Source: Spirosoma terrae
Lineage (GTDB): Bacteria > Bacteroidota > Bacteroidia > Cytophagales > Spirosomataceae
Direction: 5' to 3'
DNA: 64,000 bases
NCBI RefSeq assembly: GCF_010435915.1
Contig: NZ_JAAFZH010000001.1
Span: 744,001-808,000, forward strand
The notes under the pieces are model-generated. The model did not search any database. It had not been told where the DNA came from and saw nothing but the letters and a program-made list of their open reading frames with translations. This document shows positions 15,837 to 23,310 of the stretch, piece by piece. Position numbers and translations under genes: made by a program. Position 1 is the first letter of the stretch. Each line of letters starts with the position of its first letter.

Positions 15837-18368
15837 TTAGTTGATTTGCCGGGTAATGGTTGGGTCCGTGATTTTATCATCGTCGGCTAGCAGGAATGCT
15901 TTGCTCAGAACAATGGATAGCATCGTATCGCCTTCAAACGGAAGAAAAACAGTGCTGGTTACCTTATCGGTACTACGGTCGGGCACGATGCAGAGATACT
16001 GATCGTTTGGCTCCATCAGAATATTGCCACTGCCCAGATGAATTTTGTAAGTACGTAGCTTTCCCTGTACCACTAAAAACTTGTCGCGGACTTCGGCAAT
16101 CCGTGAAATTTTCAGACGAGGAAGTAGTCGTTCAACGGCCTGTTTGCGAGATTTGGCGAGTTCCCCCAACTCACCAAACGAATACGATTCCCAGTACGTT
16201 CGGAATTGGGTTAAGCCGCCGTCGCGCCAGTTCGGGTCATTGCCAACACTGGCAACGCCAACAAATAAATCCACATCGCGCATGATTTCGGAGAAAACCA
16301 ACGCCGGAACGTCAATCAGTTGAATAGGATCGTCGTTGTTACGTCTGCTAAAACGAACCTGATCGGTTGATACGTAGAGATAAATGCCGGTGTCGTTCCA
16401 GGCACCATCGGCGTCCACTTCGCTCACCCAGAACTCGGCTTTCAGGTCGTAAGTGGGTAGCTCAATAACGGCTTTTTCGCTCTCATAGCCTTTGTCGTAA
16501 GCGCCAAGCAGGCTATATCGCCAGCCCCGCCCTTTGGCCAACGTATTGAACTGGTGCTGCTTCAGAATGTGTGCAGCCATGCGGTTGCTATACACGCGTG
16601 TGTTCAGCTCTGCATCGGTCAGCAGGTACACCTCACGAAATGCCTGTTTAAGCGGCTGTCTGATCTCATGACTGGTCAGAAAGTTTCGCCAGGCTAGTAC
16701 GTTATCAACTGATTGGCCGACCGGGTGCCATAGCCGAACCAGCGTAGTGTCGTCAATCCAGTCGATGCGATTCCCGTTTAGATCGGCCCAACCTTCGTTC
16801 TGGTAGAAAACGTCGGCTGACTGTTCGCCTTTTTCAATCGTCCAGATGAGTTGCCTGGTCAGAAAACTCATTAGACCGTGTTCGGCGTAATACGTAGTGA
16901 AACGATCCCAGGTCCAGCTGCGATTAAGCACCAACGATCTGTCCAGACGGTCGCGTTGAGCTGTCGTATTCTTTGCGATGTCGGCAACCGTACTTTTCAG
17001 CGCTTTCAATTCGGTCGCCAATTCTTTCTTAACAGCAGCGGGTTCGGTTTTCAAGGATGATCCATCGGCTTTCGTCCACTGGGTTTCCACTTTACCAACG
17101 GATGTAATGGTTACTGTGGCCCGGTAGTCGCCGAAAGCTCGGGTGAAGCGTCCATTCTTCAGGCCATAGTCGGCAACGGCCATATCCTCAATCTCTTCAG
17201 TACTAACGCCCAGTTTATCGGATGCTTCCTGGATGTATTTCTCGATAAGCGCCTGCGTATTGGCCTGTTTGATACGTAGTTTCAGACGAGATAGCTGCCC
17301 CACACCCGCGATGCCCGATTGCGCCAGTACGTATAGGCAGGCATTGCCCACGCTCGCAGCGGCTGGACCCTGCCCCGGAATTTTCTGGTACGTTTTCTCT
17401 GCTACATCGTTAAGCAGTTTTATAAGTTCTGCCTCACCCTCCGCCAGTCCAGTCAGCGTCCATATCAAGCCCTTGGCGATGGTGGCGTTGATCTCGTTCA
17501 GGAACGTATTGGTTGTGTAGGAGTATTCCCGGCCGGAGTAATTATTTGTATGGGTTTGCGACTGAACTTCCGTCTGTTTGAGGGCTATTAACCCTAGTTT
17601 GGCAATTGTTGTGTAACGGTCTGTTTCGCCTAATTGCCTATATAGTTTCCGGGCTTCGTCGATGTATTTGCCGGATGGTTTGGCACCCGACGCTTTCTTG
17701 TAATGGGCTAATAAACCGTAGAGAACGTTACGTTGCTCAGGATCGGCTTCCTGTACGAATTGATTGATTGTTTTCCCAAAATGATCGCTGTCTTCCAAAA
17801 TAACGGCTGGATACGTATCGGCGTCGCCCGTTGAATGCGCCAGACTGGAAAGAGCCATCTTCACGTTATCGACATCTTTTCGGCGGTAGTAGGAGGGCGA
17901 GAAAAACGTTTCGTCGTTGGTAAGTTCCTTAAGAAAGGAGATCGTTTTTTCTGTTAGCGGTTGTTTGGCTGCAAAACGCTGAAGCTGTTTGAGAATCAGT
18001 AGGATGGGAATGTTGCTGAAACTGGCTCGTTCCTGCTGCATAGCATCCCGAATGGCTGTCAGAAGCGCCACAAAATCCTGCTCCGACTCCACTACGTTGG
18101 AGCGATGCAGCGCCGACAGTAATTCATTCACATCCCACGGGTGAGCTATTTTCCGGAAGTCATAGTCGCGGATGAGCTTGTACGTGAAATCGTATCGGAA
18201 CGAAGGATCTTTCGCTTTTAGGGTATCAACTAATTCTTTCCGACGCTCATTCTGCGCGTTCCAGTCGAGTTGACGAATTTGATTTAATTGGTCAAGTACG
18301 ATTCGTACGGGATCAGATGAGGGAGTAGGTTGTGAGAATAATGAACTGAGTTTGTCAAGCAGGCTCAT
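15837..18368 (-). CDS. DUF4132 (MolR-like) protein
   Basis: This large 843-residue protein has no signal or membrane segment. The N-terminal two thirds are helical and HEAT-like. The C-terminal third carries the DUF4132 pattern: YRATVTITSVGKVETQWTKADG, VYLLTDAELNTRVYSNRMAAHILKQHQF, and FRTYWESYSFGELGELAKSRKQAVERLLPRLKISR. DUF4132 is best known from Escherichia coli MolR/YehI-type proteins, whose role is still unclear. Members often carry an N-terminal WGR domain; none is visible here. ATG 18368 is preferred over the upstream TTG at 18383. The small gene just upstream ends 20 bases before this start, so they are probably translated from one message. Confidence 0.8.
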   Translation of the reverse strand: MSLLDKLSSLFSQPTPSSDPVRIVLDQLNQIRQLDWNAQNERRKELVDTLKAKDPSFRYDFTYKLIRDYDFRKIAHPWDVNELLSALHRSNVVESEQDFVALLTAIRDAMQQERASFSNIPILLILKQLQRFAAKQPLTEKTISFLKELTNDETFFSPSYYRRKDVDNVKMALSSLAHSTGDADTYPAVILEDSDHFGKTINQFVQEADPEQRNVLYGLLAHYKKASGAKPSGKYIDEARKLYRQLGETDRYTTIAKLGLIALKQTEVQSQTHTNNYSGREYSYTTNTFLNEINATIAKGLIWTLTGLAEGEAELIKLLNDVAEKTYQKIPGQGPAAASVGNACLYVLAQSGIAGVGQLSRLKLRIKQANTQALIEKYIQEASDKLGVSTEEIEDMAVADYGLKNGRFTRAFGDYRATVTITSVGKVETQWTKADGSSLKTEPAAVKKELATELKALKSTVADIAKNTTAQRDRLDRSLVLNRSWTWDRFTTYYAEHGLMSFLTRQLIWTIEKGEQSADVFYQNEGWADLNGNRIDWIDDTTLVRLWHPVGQSVDNVLAWRNFLTSHEIRQPLKQAFREVYLLTDAELNTRVYSNRMAAHILKQHQFNTLAKGRGWRYSLLGAYDKGYESEKAVIELPTYDLKAEFWVSEVDADGAWNDTGIYLYVSTDQVRFSRRNNDDPIQLIDVPALVFSEIMRDVDLFVGVASVGNDPNWRDGGLTQFRTYWESYSFGELGELAKSRKQAVERLLPRLKISRIAEVRDKFLVVQGKLRTYKIHLGSGNILMEPNDQYLCIVPDRSTDKVTSTVFLPFEGDTMLSIVLSKAFLLADDDKITDPTITRQIN

Positions 18369-18388
18369 ACTAAGGTCAGGCAAGTGGG

Positions 18389-18787
18389 TTAGCCTCCAAT
18401 CAGTGGAGTAAGTTTTATAAAGCTTATGGTTGTGGTTGGACGTATGGCTATGGTTTCGTCCAGTGTTTCGGCCTGATGATTGTCGATCAAAATGAAAAAT
18501 CCATTTTTCTGAAAAGCGTCCAACGCTACGTAGACCTGCTTTTCAGAGTCGATAAGGCGTTTGTTACGAATCTGATAGCCGTTAAGCACTCGTTCGGCAT
18601 CGGTAGGCTGGACAAGTGCCTGAAACGTATCGGGAAGACGTTCATTATAATCGGCCACTTCATGTTCAACACGGAGTCGGATTAAGTCGGCCACCGTCAA
18701 TACGTCCTGCGATACGGGAAGGTTGTAGGTATTGAGCACCTTGCCCAGGGCTGTTTCATCGTGTATGGTTATGCTTCTGGCTAGCAT
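18389..18787 (-). CDS. Small protein of unknown function, partner of DUF4132
   Basis: The 132-residue protein shows no signal peptide, membrane segment or familiar domain. Its N-terminal half contains VLTVADLIRLRVEHEVADYNERLPDTF and its C-terminal half EKQVYVALDAFQKNGFFILIDNHQAE. It lies 20 bases upstream of the DUF4132 start, and a terminator-like hairpin separates it from the gene before. The tight spacing suggests that the two proteins work together. Confidence 0.65.
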   Translation of the reverse strand: MLARSITIHDETALGKVLNTYNLPVSQDVLTVADLIRLRVEHEVADYNERLPDTFQALVQPTDAERVLNGYQIRNKRLIDSEKQVYVALDAFQKNGFFILIDNHQAETLDETIAIRPTTTISFIKLTPLIGG

Positions 18788-18840
18788 GAAAAAGGAGTTT
18801 ATAGCGTTTGTTGTGCATTAAATAAACGCAGATAGATACA

Positions 18841-18874
18841 AAAACAGCCGGATTTTTTTAGTTCCGGCTGTTTT
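18841..18874 (-). terminator. Terminator downstream of the 115-residue gene
   Basis: AAAACAGCCGGA at 18841-18852 pairs perfectly with its complement at 18863-18874. On the minus strand the stem ends in T-runs. It separates the phage-like operon from the DUF4132 pair. Confidence 0.75.
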
Positions 18875-18904
18875 TATCACGATACATAGGAGAAAATTCG
18901 TTGG

Positions 18905-19252
18905 TTAATCTAACCACATGACTTTTTCATAAGCGACTTCATAATCCATTTCTTCGAGTGGTATGAGCTGGTCAAAGTGCCCGGTTTCGTCTGTCCGGAC
19001 GGCGTTCCACCGGCCCGATGCATCACGTAGCAGGAGCTTGTAACCATAAAGCGGATGGAGCGTGTCGCCGTCAGTACGATGGTCCCAACCGGTTTGTAAT
19101 TCAATAGCAAAGGCAATACGATCCATAACCTCAGCCATCTGATCCGACAAACTGTCTGTGCTGGCTAGTTCTTCTATCCACAGCACTAGCCCGTCGGTAC
19201 CCCAGTCGAAATTTAATGGAGTAGGTGTTAGTGTGATAATTGAAGCATTCAT
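18905..19252 (-). CDS. Small acidic protein, unknown function
   Basis: The 115-residue protein is acidic and has no recognised domain. It contains LVLWIEELASTDSLSDQMAEVMDRIAFAIELQTGWDHRTDGDTLHP and ends with YEVAYEKVMWLD. It lies 39 bases downstream of the PD-(D/E)XK nuclease gene and is the last gene before a terminator. By position it is part of the repressor-controlled operon; small acidic proteins in such modules can be nuclease inhibitors or DNA mimics, but nothing in the sequence proves this. Confidence 0.6.
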   Translation of the reverse strand: MNASIITLTPTPLNFDWGTDGLVLWIEELASTDSLSDQMAEVMDRIAFAIELQTGWDHRTDGDTLHPLYGYKLLLRDASGRWNAVRTDETGHFDQLIPLEEMDYEVAYEKVMWLD

Positions 19253-19291
19253 AACCGTTTGTTTTTCAGTTGACGTATTCGTTCGACCGGC

Positions 19292-20098
19292 CTACGCTGT
19301 CATGTGCCAGGCTGGTGTCATTTCTACCTGATTGGTCTGTTCTTCGCGCCATTTCCGAAGCCAGAACCGATATTTTTTTCGCCCGTAGTCAATAAAACCC
19401 GGTATCGACGTAGCATCGACGGCAAAAAGCCGATGGGGCCGCTGTTTCATAATACCAATGAATACGAAACGAAACTGGCGCGTTGTATCCCATTCGTTTG
19501 AATCGGCGTAACGAAGGCCATCCAGATAAAAAGCGGCCTGCCGATCGTAATCGTAGGTGTAGCAGGATTCCAGAAATTGGGCTTGCGTCCGGGCCGATGT
19601 TGTTTTGATATCGATGATCAGTGCGTTTCGGCGTTTGGGGCTTGTATACACCATATCCAGCCGGGATTTGCAGGCAATGCCCGTGGTTGGATCGGTAAAC
19701 AAAACAATACGTTCCCGCTCCGACATGCGCAGGTAGCGCTTACAGAACGTATCCTGCCGAAATTTCTGCATCAACGTATTGAGCTGTTCTGTCTGTGCTG
19801 GCTCGAGTGCATTAGGGTCGTTCCAGCCTAAACCAGTGGTCATATCGGGCAGTAACTGCTCAAGCACCGTACCGACCGATTCTGGTTCGAGCAGATGCTG
19901 GTGAAAAGCCCGCCCAAATACTTTGGTTTTTTCGGGAATGAACCGAGACGACGGCACGGACCAATAGCCCAGATGTTCTTCTTTCAGCCGTGTCAAATCC
20001 GAATTCGACACACGCGTGAGGGCACGATATTCGTCGCCCGCACTCAGCATCGGCTGAGCGGGATGTATTCTTTGTTGAGAAATCATTCGAGAAGACAA
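19292..20098 (-). CDS. PD-(D/E)XK exonuclease, RecE/exodeoxyribonuclease VIII-like
   Basis: The 268-residue protein has the active-site signature of RecE-type phage exonucleases. It includes NSDLTRLKEEHLGYW near the N-terminus, AFHQHLLEPES, then the catalytic core CKSRLDMV followed by LIIDIKTTS, and the trailing YDYDRQAAFYLDGL helix with its conserved Gln and Tyr. Such enzymes chew one DNA strand to start recombination, usually with a single-strand annealing protein. The gene upstream may take that second role but is not recognisable as RecT, Bet or Erf. A 17-base perfect palindrome lies between this gene and the one before. No integrase or structural phage genes are nearby. Confidence 0.8.
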   Translation of the reverse strand: MSSRMISQQRIHPAQPMLSAGDEYRALTRVSNSDLTRLKEEHLGYWSVPSSRFIPEKTKVFGRAFHQHLLEPESVGTVLEQLLPDMTTGLGWNDPNALEPAQTEQLNTLMQKFRQDTFCKRYLRMSERERIVLFTDPTTGIACKSRLDMVYTSPKRRNALIIDIKTTSARTQAQFLESCYTYDYDRQAAFYLDGLRYADSNEWDTTRQFRFVFIGIMKQRPHRLFAVDATSIPGFIDYGRKKYRFWLRKWREEQTNQVEMTPAWHMTA

Positions 20099-20103
20099 GT
20101 AAG

Positions 20104-20138
20104 GCCCCTTACAGAGACGTAACGTCTCTGTAAGGGGC
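20104..20138. repeat. Perfect 17-bp inverted repeat between two operon genes
   Basis: Arms 20104-20120 and 20122-20138 are exactly complementary around a single A. No T-run follows, so it is not a standard terminator. The AGACGT/ACGTCT core resembles interspersed palindromic repeats. Confidence 0.6.
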
Positions 20139-20155
20139 TATAACGGAAAGTAACA

Positions 20156-20815
20156 CTACAGCTGGCCCGTCGACAACAACTCGGGTTCTTCGGTGAGGTT
20201 GGCAAACGGATTATAGTAATTCATGGCCGTTTTGATGTTGGCAATGTCGGTAAGCGTTTCCTGCCGGAAGATCTTGACTTCCTGAGAAAACTGCTTTAAC
20301 TCATTGGTTTTTTCAACGTCACCCATTTTGTAGGAGAACGTCGCTATATAGTACACGCCTTTCGGCTGTATTTTGTTATTCTCTTTCTTTTCGGCAACGG
20401 CCGTAATCACTACGTCGGCCAGGGTAAGGTCGTCATAGTAGAGCGGTTCGATGAGCCGGAAAATATTGTCGACCGAATACCCGTGGAAGAGTATGGCCGA
20501 TACGCAGTTTTTATCGTCGATAAAAAAGATCTCAGCCCAGTTTTTCGTACCCATGTTTAGGATATTGTCGGTGAAGATGCGCCAGGCGATGGGCTGAAAT
20601 GTCAGCGTGCGCCCTAATTTTTCTGTACCGTTGATATTGAACACCCCTTCTTTCGCATCGAAACGATACTGGCGCGGGTGACCTTCCAGGTATTTGTATC
20701 GTCGGGTGACCCCGATATTCATGACTTCGCCGGTCGATTCGTCAATCTTTTGATACGCTTTCAGTGCATTAGCGCTTTGAATTGTCTCGATTTGGTCTTT
20801 GTTTTGTGTGTTCAT
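20156..20815 (-). CDS. Unknown protein, first gene of the phage-like operon
   Basis: The 219-residue protein (from ATG 20815; a TTG at 20839 is in frame but less likely) has no signal peptide. It contains RRYKYLEGHPRQYRFDAKEG, LTFQPIAWRIFTDNILNMGTKNWAEIFFID, VDNIFRLIEPLYYDDLTLADVVITAVAEKK and a Tyr/Phe-rich core, suggesting a compact alpha/beta fold. I do not recognise the family. Its place directly before a RecE-like exonuclease is where phages often encode an annealing or single-strand-binding protein. That role is only a hypothesis. The promoter in front holds an operator-like palindrome. Confidence 0.65.
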   Translation of the reverse strand: MNTQNKDQIETIQSANALKAYQKIDESTGEVMNIGVTRRYKYLEGHPRQYRFDAKEGVFNINGTEKLGRTLTFQPIAWRIFTDNILNMGTKNWAEIFFIDDKNCVSAILFHGYSVDNIFRLIEPLYYDDLTLADVVITAVAEKKENNKIQPKGVYYIATFSYKMGDVEKTNELKQFSQEVKIFRQETLTDIANIKTAMNYYNPFANLTEEPELLSTGQL

Positions 20816-20896
20816 TAGTATTTGTTGTTTACTGTTCAAGCAGGGGGCCCATATTGCGGTCCCTTTTGCCTTTTCTGAGGGTTGTGTTTACAGACT

Positions 20897-20926
20897 TAAA
20901 ATTACATAGTTTTGTGTAAAAAACAA
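20897..20926 (-). promoter_or_regulatory. Promoter of the phage-like operon
   Basis: On the minus strand, TTG (20926-20924), a 19-base spacer and TAATTTTA (20904-20897) fit the Bacteroidetes TTG-N19-TAnnTTTG layout with one mismatch. The 18-base operator 20902-20919 occupies the spacer, the right place to block RNA polymerase. Confidence 0.5.
20902..20919 (+). promoter_or_regulatory. Operator-like palindrome, copy 1
   Basis: TTACATAGTTTTGTGTAA is an imperfect inverted repeat with TTACA/TGTAA ends. An almost identical copy, differing at one base, lies at 21041-21058 in the same intergenic region. Confidence 0.65.
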
Positions 20927-21040
20927 GTCCGTTTTCTAACTATTTTGGCAGGGTTTTGTGGTTCTATTTTGGGCCTAAAAAACCTCCTTTCTGGCGCTTT
21001 GGGGCCAATTTTTTCTAGTTGATGAATGATGGGTCGTTTT

Positions 21041-21058
21041 TTACATAGATTTGTGTAA
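21041..21058 (+). promoter_or_regulatory. Operator-like palindrome, copy 2, over the repressor promoter
   Basis: TTACATAGATTTGTGTAA differs from copy 1 by one base. It contains TAGATTTG (21046-21053), an exact TAnnTTTG -7 element, 20 bases before the HTH gene start. Binding here would give autorepression. Confidence 0.65.
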
Positions 21059-21073
21059 GATTTATTTATTCGC

Positions 21074-21448
21074 ATGTCTATTCACCTCCGTTTGCAGGAA
21101 CTGATTGATAAGCTGGACGTAAGCGTCCTTGAGTTTGCCCGGCAGCTTGGCGAGCATCGGGGCGAAAAAGTTTATCATATTTTACATGGTCGTCTGAAAC
21201 CACGCTACGATACACTCGAAAAAATTTTGGTGGCTTATCCGCAGGTGAACGGCGACTGGCTGTTACGTGGTGAAGGAATGATGTTCAAGACCATGAATTC
21301 ACCGTCGGCAGCGATCACCACAGAGGAGCGATTGCGGAATGTAGAATTTCTACTTTTTCAGCTCAATGAGCGAATGGCGTTATTGCAGCAAACAAACGAT
21401 TTGCTGGTGGCTGAGATCAAACTTTTGAAACAGCAGCAGGACAACTAA
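21074..21448 (+). CDS. HTH phage-type repressor
   Basis: The 124-residue protein has an N-terminal helix-turn-helix: LQELIDKLDVSVLEFARQLGEHRGEKVYHILHGRLKPRYDTLEKILVAYPQVNGDWLLRGEG, typical of XRE/CI-type repressors in Bacteroidetes. The C-terminal 40 residues form a predicted coiled coil (EERLRNVEFLLFQLNERMALLQQTNDLLVAEIKLLKQQQ) for dimerisation. There is no S24 peptidase domain, so LexA-style self-cleavage is not expected. It diverges from the RecE-like operon, and each transcription unit has one copy of the 18-base palindrome near its start, the usual layout of a repressor-controlled switch. Confidence 0.85.
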   Translation: MSIHLRLQELIDKLDVSVLEFARQLGEHRGEKVYHILHGRLKPRYDTLEKILVAYPQVNGDWLLRGEGMMFKTMNSPSAAITTEERLRNVEFLLFQLNERMALLQQTNDLLVAEIKLLKQQQDN

Positions 21449-21560
21449 AGAACAATCAATATAGGCGGCTACGTTCACCTTCTGCTGGGTTATGAGTTTA
21501 CGGCCAGACCTAAACAACTGACTGCCTTTCTGGGTTATAGTGAAAAAATCACTTAACGTT

Positions 21561-22037
21561 ATGGCAACGACATCACCATTCGATCCAGATAAAGTAGACG
21601 CTGAGTTTTATTCGAAAGACCCCGAACAGCACGGTAACTCCGACTATGGTCGGGAATCGGAAGGGGTAGGTACCAATTCCTTCCAGGACGGAACAGCCGG
21701 TATGGATATGGAATCCGACAGCATGCAGAATACACAGGATACGCGTGAAGCCAATACAGGCGTTGGCCGTTTTGGTGAGCCCAAAGGCGAACAATACGGT
21801 TCTACAGTAGAGTGGGACGTAGAGCCAGCGGTAATGAACGAGTCTGAAGAAGAAAAAGGTAGAATGATGAGCGACGAGGCCGCCGAAAAATTAAGTCAGG
21901 TGGCCGAGAACCCATCAGACGATGCCTTATTCCATCGTGCCGACGCTACGTATCTGGAAGAAGGCGATAATCCGAATGAAGGATATGACCCGCACAATGT
22001 AGGGTACGAAGGAAAAGATAAATCAAGTTCGCAATAG
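21561..22037 (+). CDS. Acidic, probably disordered protein, unknown function
   Basis: The 158-residue protein is rich in Asp, Glu, Gly, Asn and Ser, with no signal peptide or predicted core. Motifs such as TTSPFDPDKVDAEFYSKDPEQHGNSDYG and NPNEGYDPHNVGYEGKDK suggest an intrinsically disordered protein. ATG 21561 is chosen over the in-frame GTG at 21540. No family is recognised. A terminator closes the unit. Confidence 0.65.
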   Translation: MATTSPFDPDKVDAEFYSKDPEQHGNSDYGRESEGVGTNSFQDGTAGMDMESDSMQNTQDTREANTGVGRFGEPKGEQYGSTVEWDVEPAVMNESEEEKGRMMSDEAAEKLSQVAENPSDDALFHRADATYLEEGDNPNEGYDPHNVGYEGKDKSSSQ

Positions 22038-22063
22038 CAGTAAAAGTAACACACTGAACAAAG

Positions 22064-22098
22064 AGAGCGACCGGTCAACTAGCCGGTCGCTCTTTTTA
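22064..22098 (+). terminator. Terminator after the acidic protein gene
   Basis: AGAGCGACCGG at 22064-22074 pairs perfectly with its complement at 22083-22093, followed by TTTTTA. Confidence 0.85.
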
Positions 22099-22150
22099 TT
22101 GTTGGTCTATATGGCTATGGTTCGGTTATGAATAGGATTCTTTCGTAAAC

Positions 22151-23194
22151 TTGCTTTTTAATCATTCAGCCGACGGACACATCGTCCGCACCAAAGTCTT
22201 GCTTATCGAAACCCGTGCCTATGCCCGGGCGGGCCTGTTTGGCAACCCGTCTGATGGCTTTTTCGGCAAAACCATTGCCATTTCTGTTCGTAACTTCGGT
22301 GCGTCCGTAACGCTCTATCCGTCACCAGAGCTAACCATTGAGCCTCAGCAGCAGGATACGAACGTCTTTCGCAGCCTTCATCATTTACGTGATGCGGTGA
22401 GTACGTTAGGGTATCATGGCGGTGTGCCTTTGTTGAAGGCGGCCGTCAAAAAGTTTGCTGAATACTGCGAGTCTGAACAGATTCGCTTGCCTAATCAGAA
22501 TTTTTCTATTCGCTACAGTACGTCTATTCCTCGTCAGGTTGGGCTGTCGGGCTCCAGCGCCATTATTGTGGCTACGTTCCGGGCGCTAATGCAGTTCTAC
22601 AATGTGGAGATACCACAGCCTGTGCTTCCTAATCTGGTTCTGGCCACTGAAGCGGAGGAGCTTGGTATTACGGCTGGTTTGCAGGATCGCGTTATTCAGT
22701 GCTACGAGGGATGCGTGTACATGGATTTCGACCGGGTAACGATGGAGCGGCAGGGATATGGAACCTACGAACCAATTGACCCGCACCTGTTGCCAAAGCT
22801 ATACATCGCCTATAATACTGATTTGGGTAAACAGTCGGGGCGCGTTCATAACGATATTCGGTCGCGCTGGCTAAAGGGCGAACCGCTGATTGTGGAGACG
22901 ATGAACGCCATTGCTGATGTGGCTCGGGAAGCTCGCGAAGCTTTACGGGTTCAGGATATGAAATTATTAAATGAGCTGGTGAACCGAAACTTTGATTTAC
23001 GGGCTCAGATCTATAATATCAGTGATCGGAACCGGAGCCTGATCGAAACGGCTCGTGCCTGTGGTGCTTCGGCTTCCTTTACGGGATCGGGTGGTTCCAT
23101 AATAGGCCTCTACCGCGACGATGCCATGCTGAACCGGCTCTTTGTGGAGCTTAGAAAAATAAATGCCCGTGTCATAAAGCCATACGTTGTTTAA
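22151..23194 (+). CDS. GHMP kinase, glucuronokinase-like
   Basis: The protein has 347 residues from TTG 22151. GHMP-kinase hallmarks are the N-terminal ARAGLFGNPSDGFFGKTIAISV, the ATP-binding PRQVGLSGSSAIIVA and the C-terminal GASASFTGSGGSIIGL. The GNPSD segment and order of motifs resemble plant glucuronokinase, which makes glucuronic acid 1-phosphate. The next gene is galU, a sugar-1-phosphate uridylyltransferase, so the pair could turn a free sugar into a UDP-sugar; this is an inference. The start is uncertain. A -7-like TAAACTTG at 22146-22153 would place transcription downstream of 22151, in which case TTG 22199 (331 residues) would be used. Confidence 0.85.
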   Translation: MLFNHSADGHIVRTKVLLIETRAYARAGLFGNPSDGFFGKTIAISVRNFGASVTLYPSPELTIEPQQQDTNVFRSLHHLRDAVSTLGYHGGVPLLKAAVKKFAEYCESEQIRLPNQNFSIRYSTSIPRQVGLSGSSAIIVATFRALMQFYNVEIPQPVLPNLVLATEAEELGITAGLQDRVIQCYEGCVYMDFDRVTMERQGYGTYEPIDPHLLPKLYIAYNTDLGKQSGRVHNDIRSRWLKGEPLIVETMNAIADVAREAREALRVQDMKLLNELVNRNFDLRAQIYNISDRNRSLIETARACGASASFTGSGGSIIGLYRDDAMLNRLFVELRKINARVIKPYVV

Positions 23195-23195
23195 T

Positions 23196-23288
23196 AATGA
23201 TAGAATGAGTGAGTGATAGAATGAGTGAATAAAAGCCGCTATGACTACTATCTTATCATTCATTCTATCACTCACTCATTCTATCATT
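23196..23288. repeat. Large intergenic inverted repeat built of short tandem units
   Basis: Arms of 28 bases, 23196-23223 and 23261-23288, are perfectly complementary. Each arm is made of alternating GATAGAAT and GAGTGAGT units. The right arm is followed by more units up to the galU start. It separates the GHMP kinase gene from galU and could act as a terminator or processing site. Confidence 0.75.
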
Positions 23289-23310
23289 CACTCGCTCTAT
23301 CATTGAAAAG

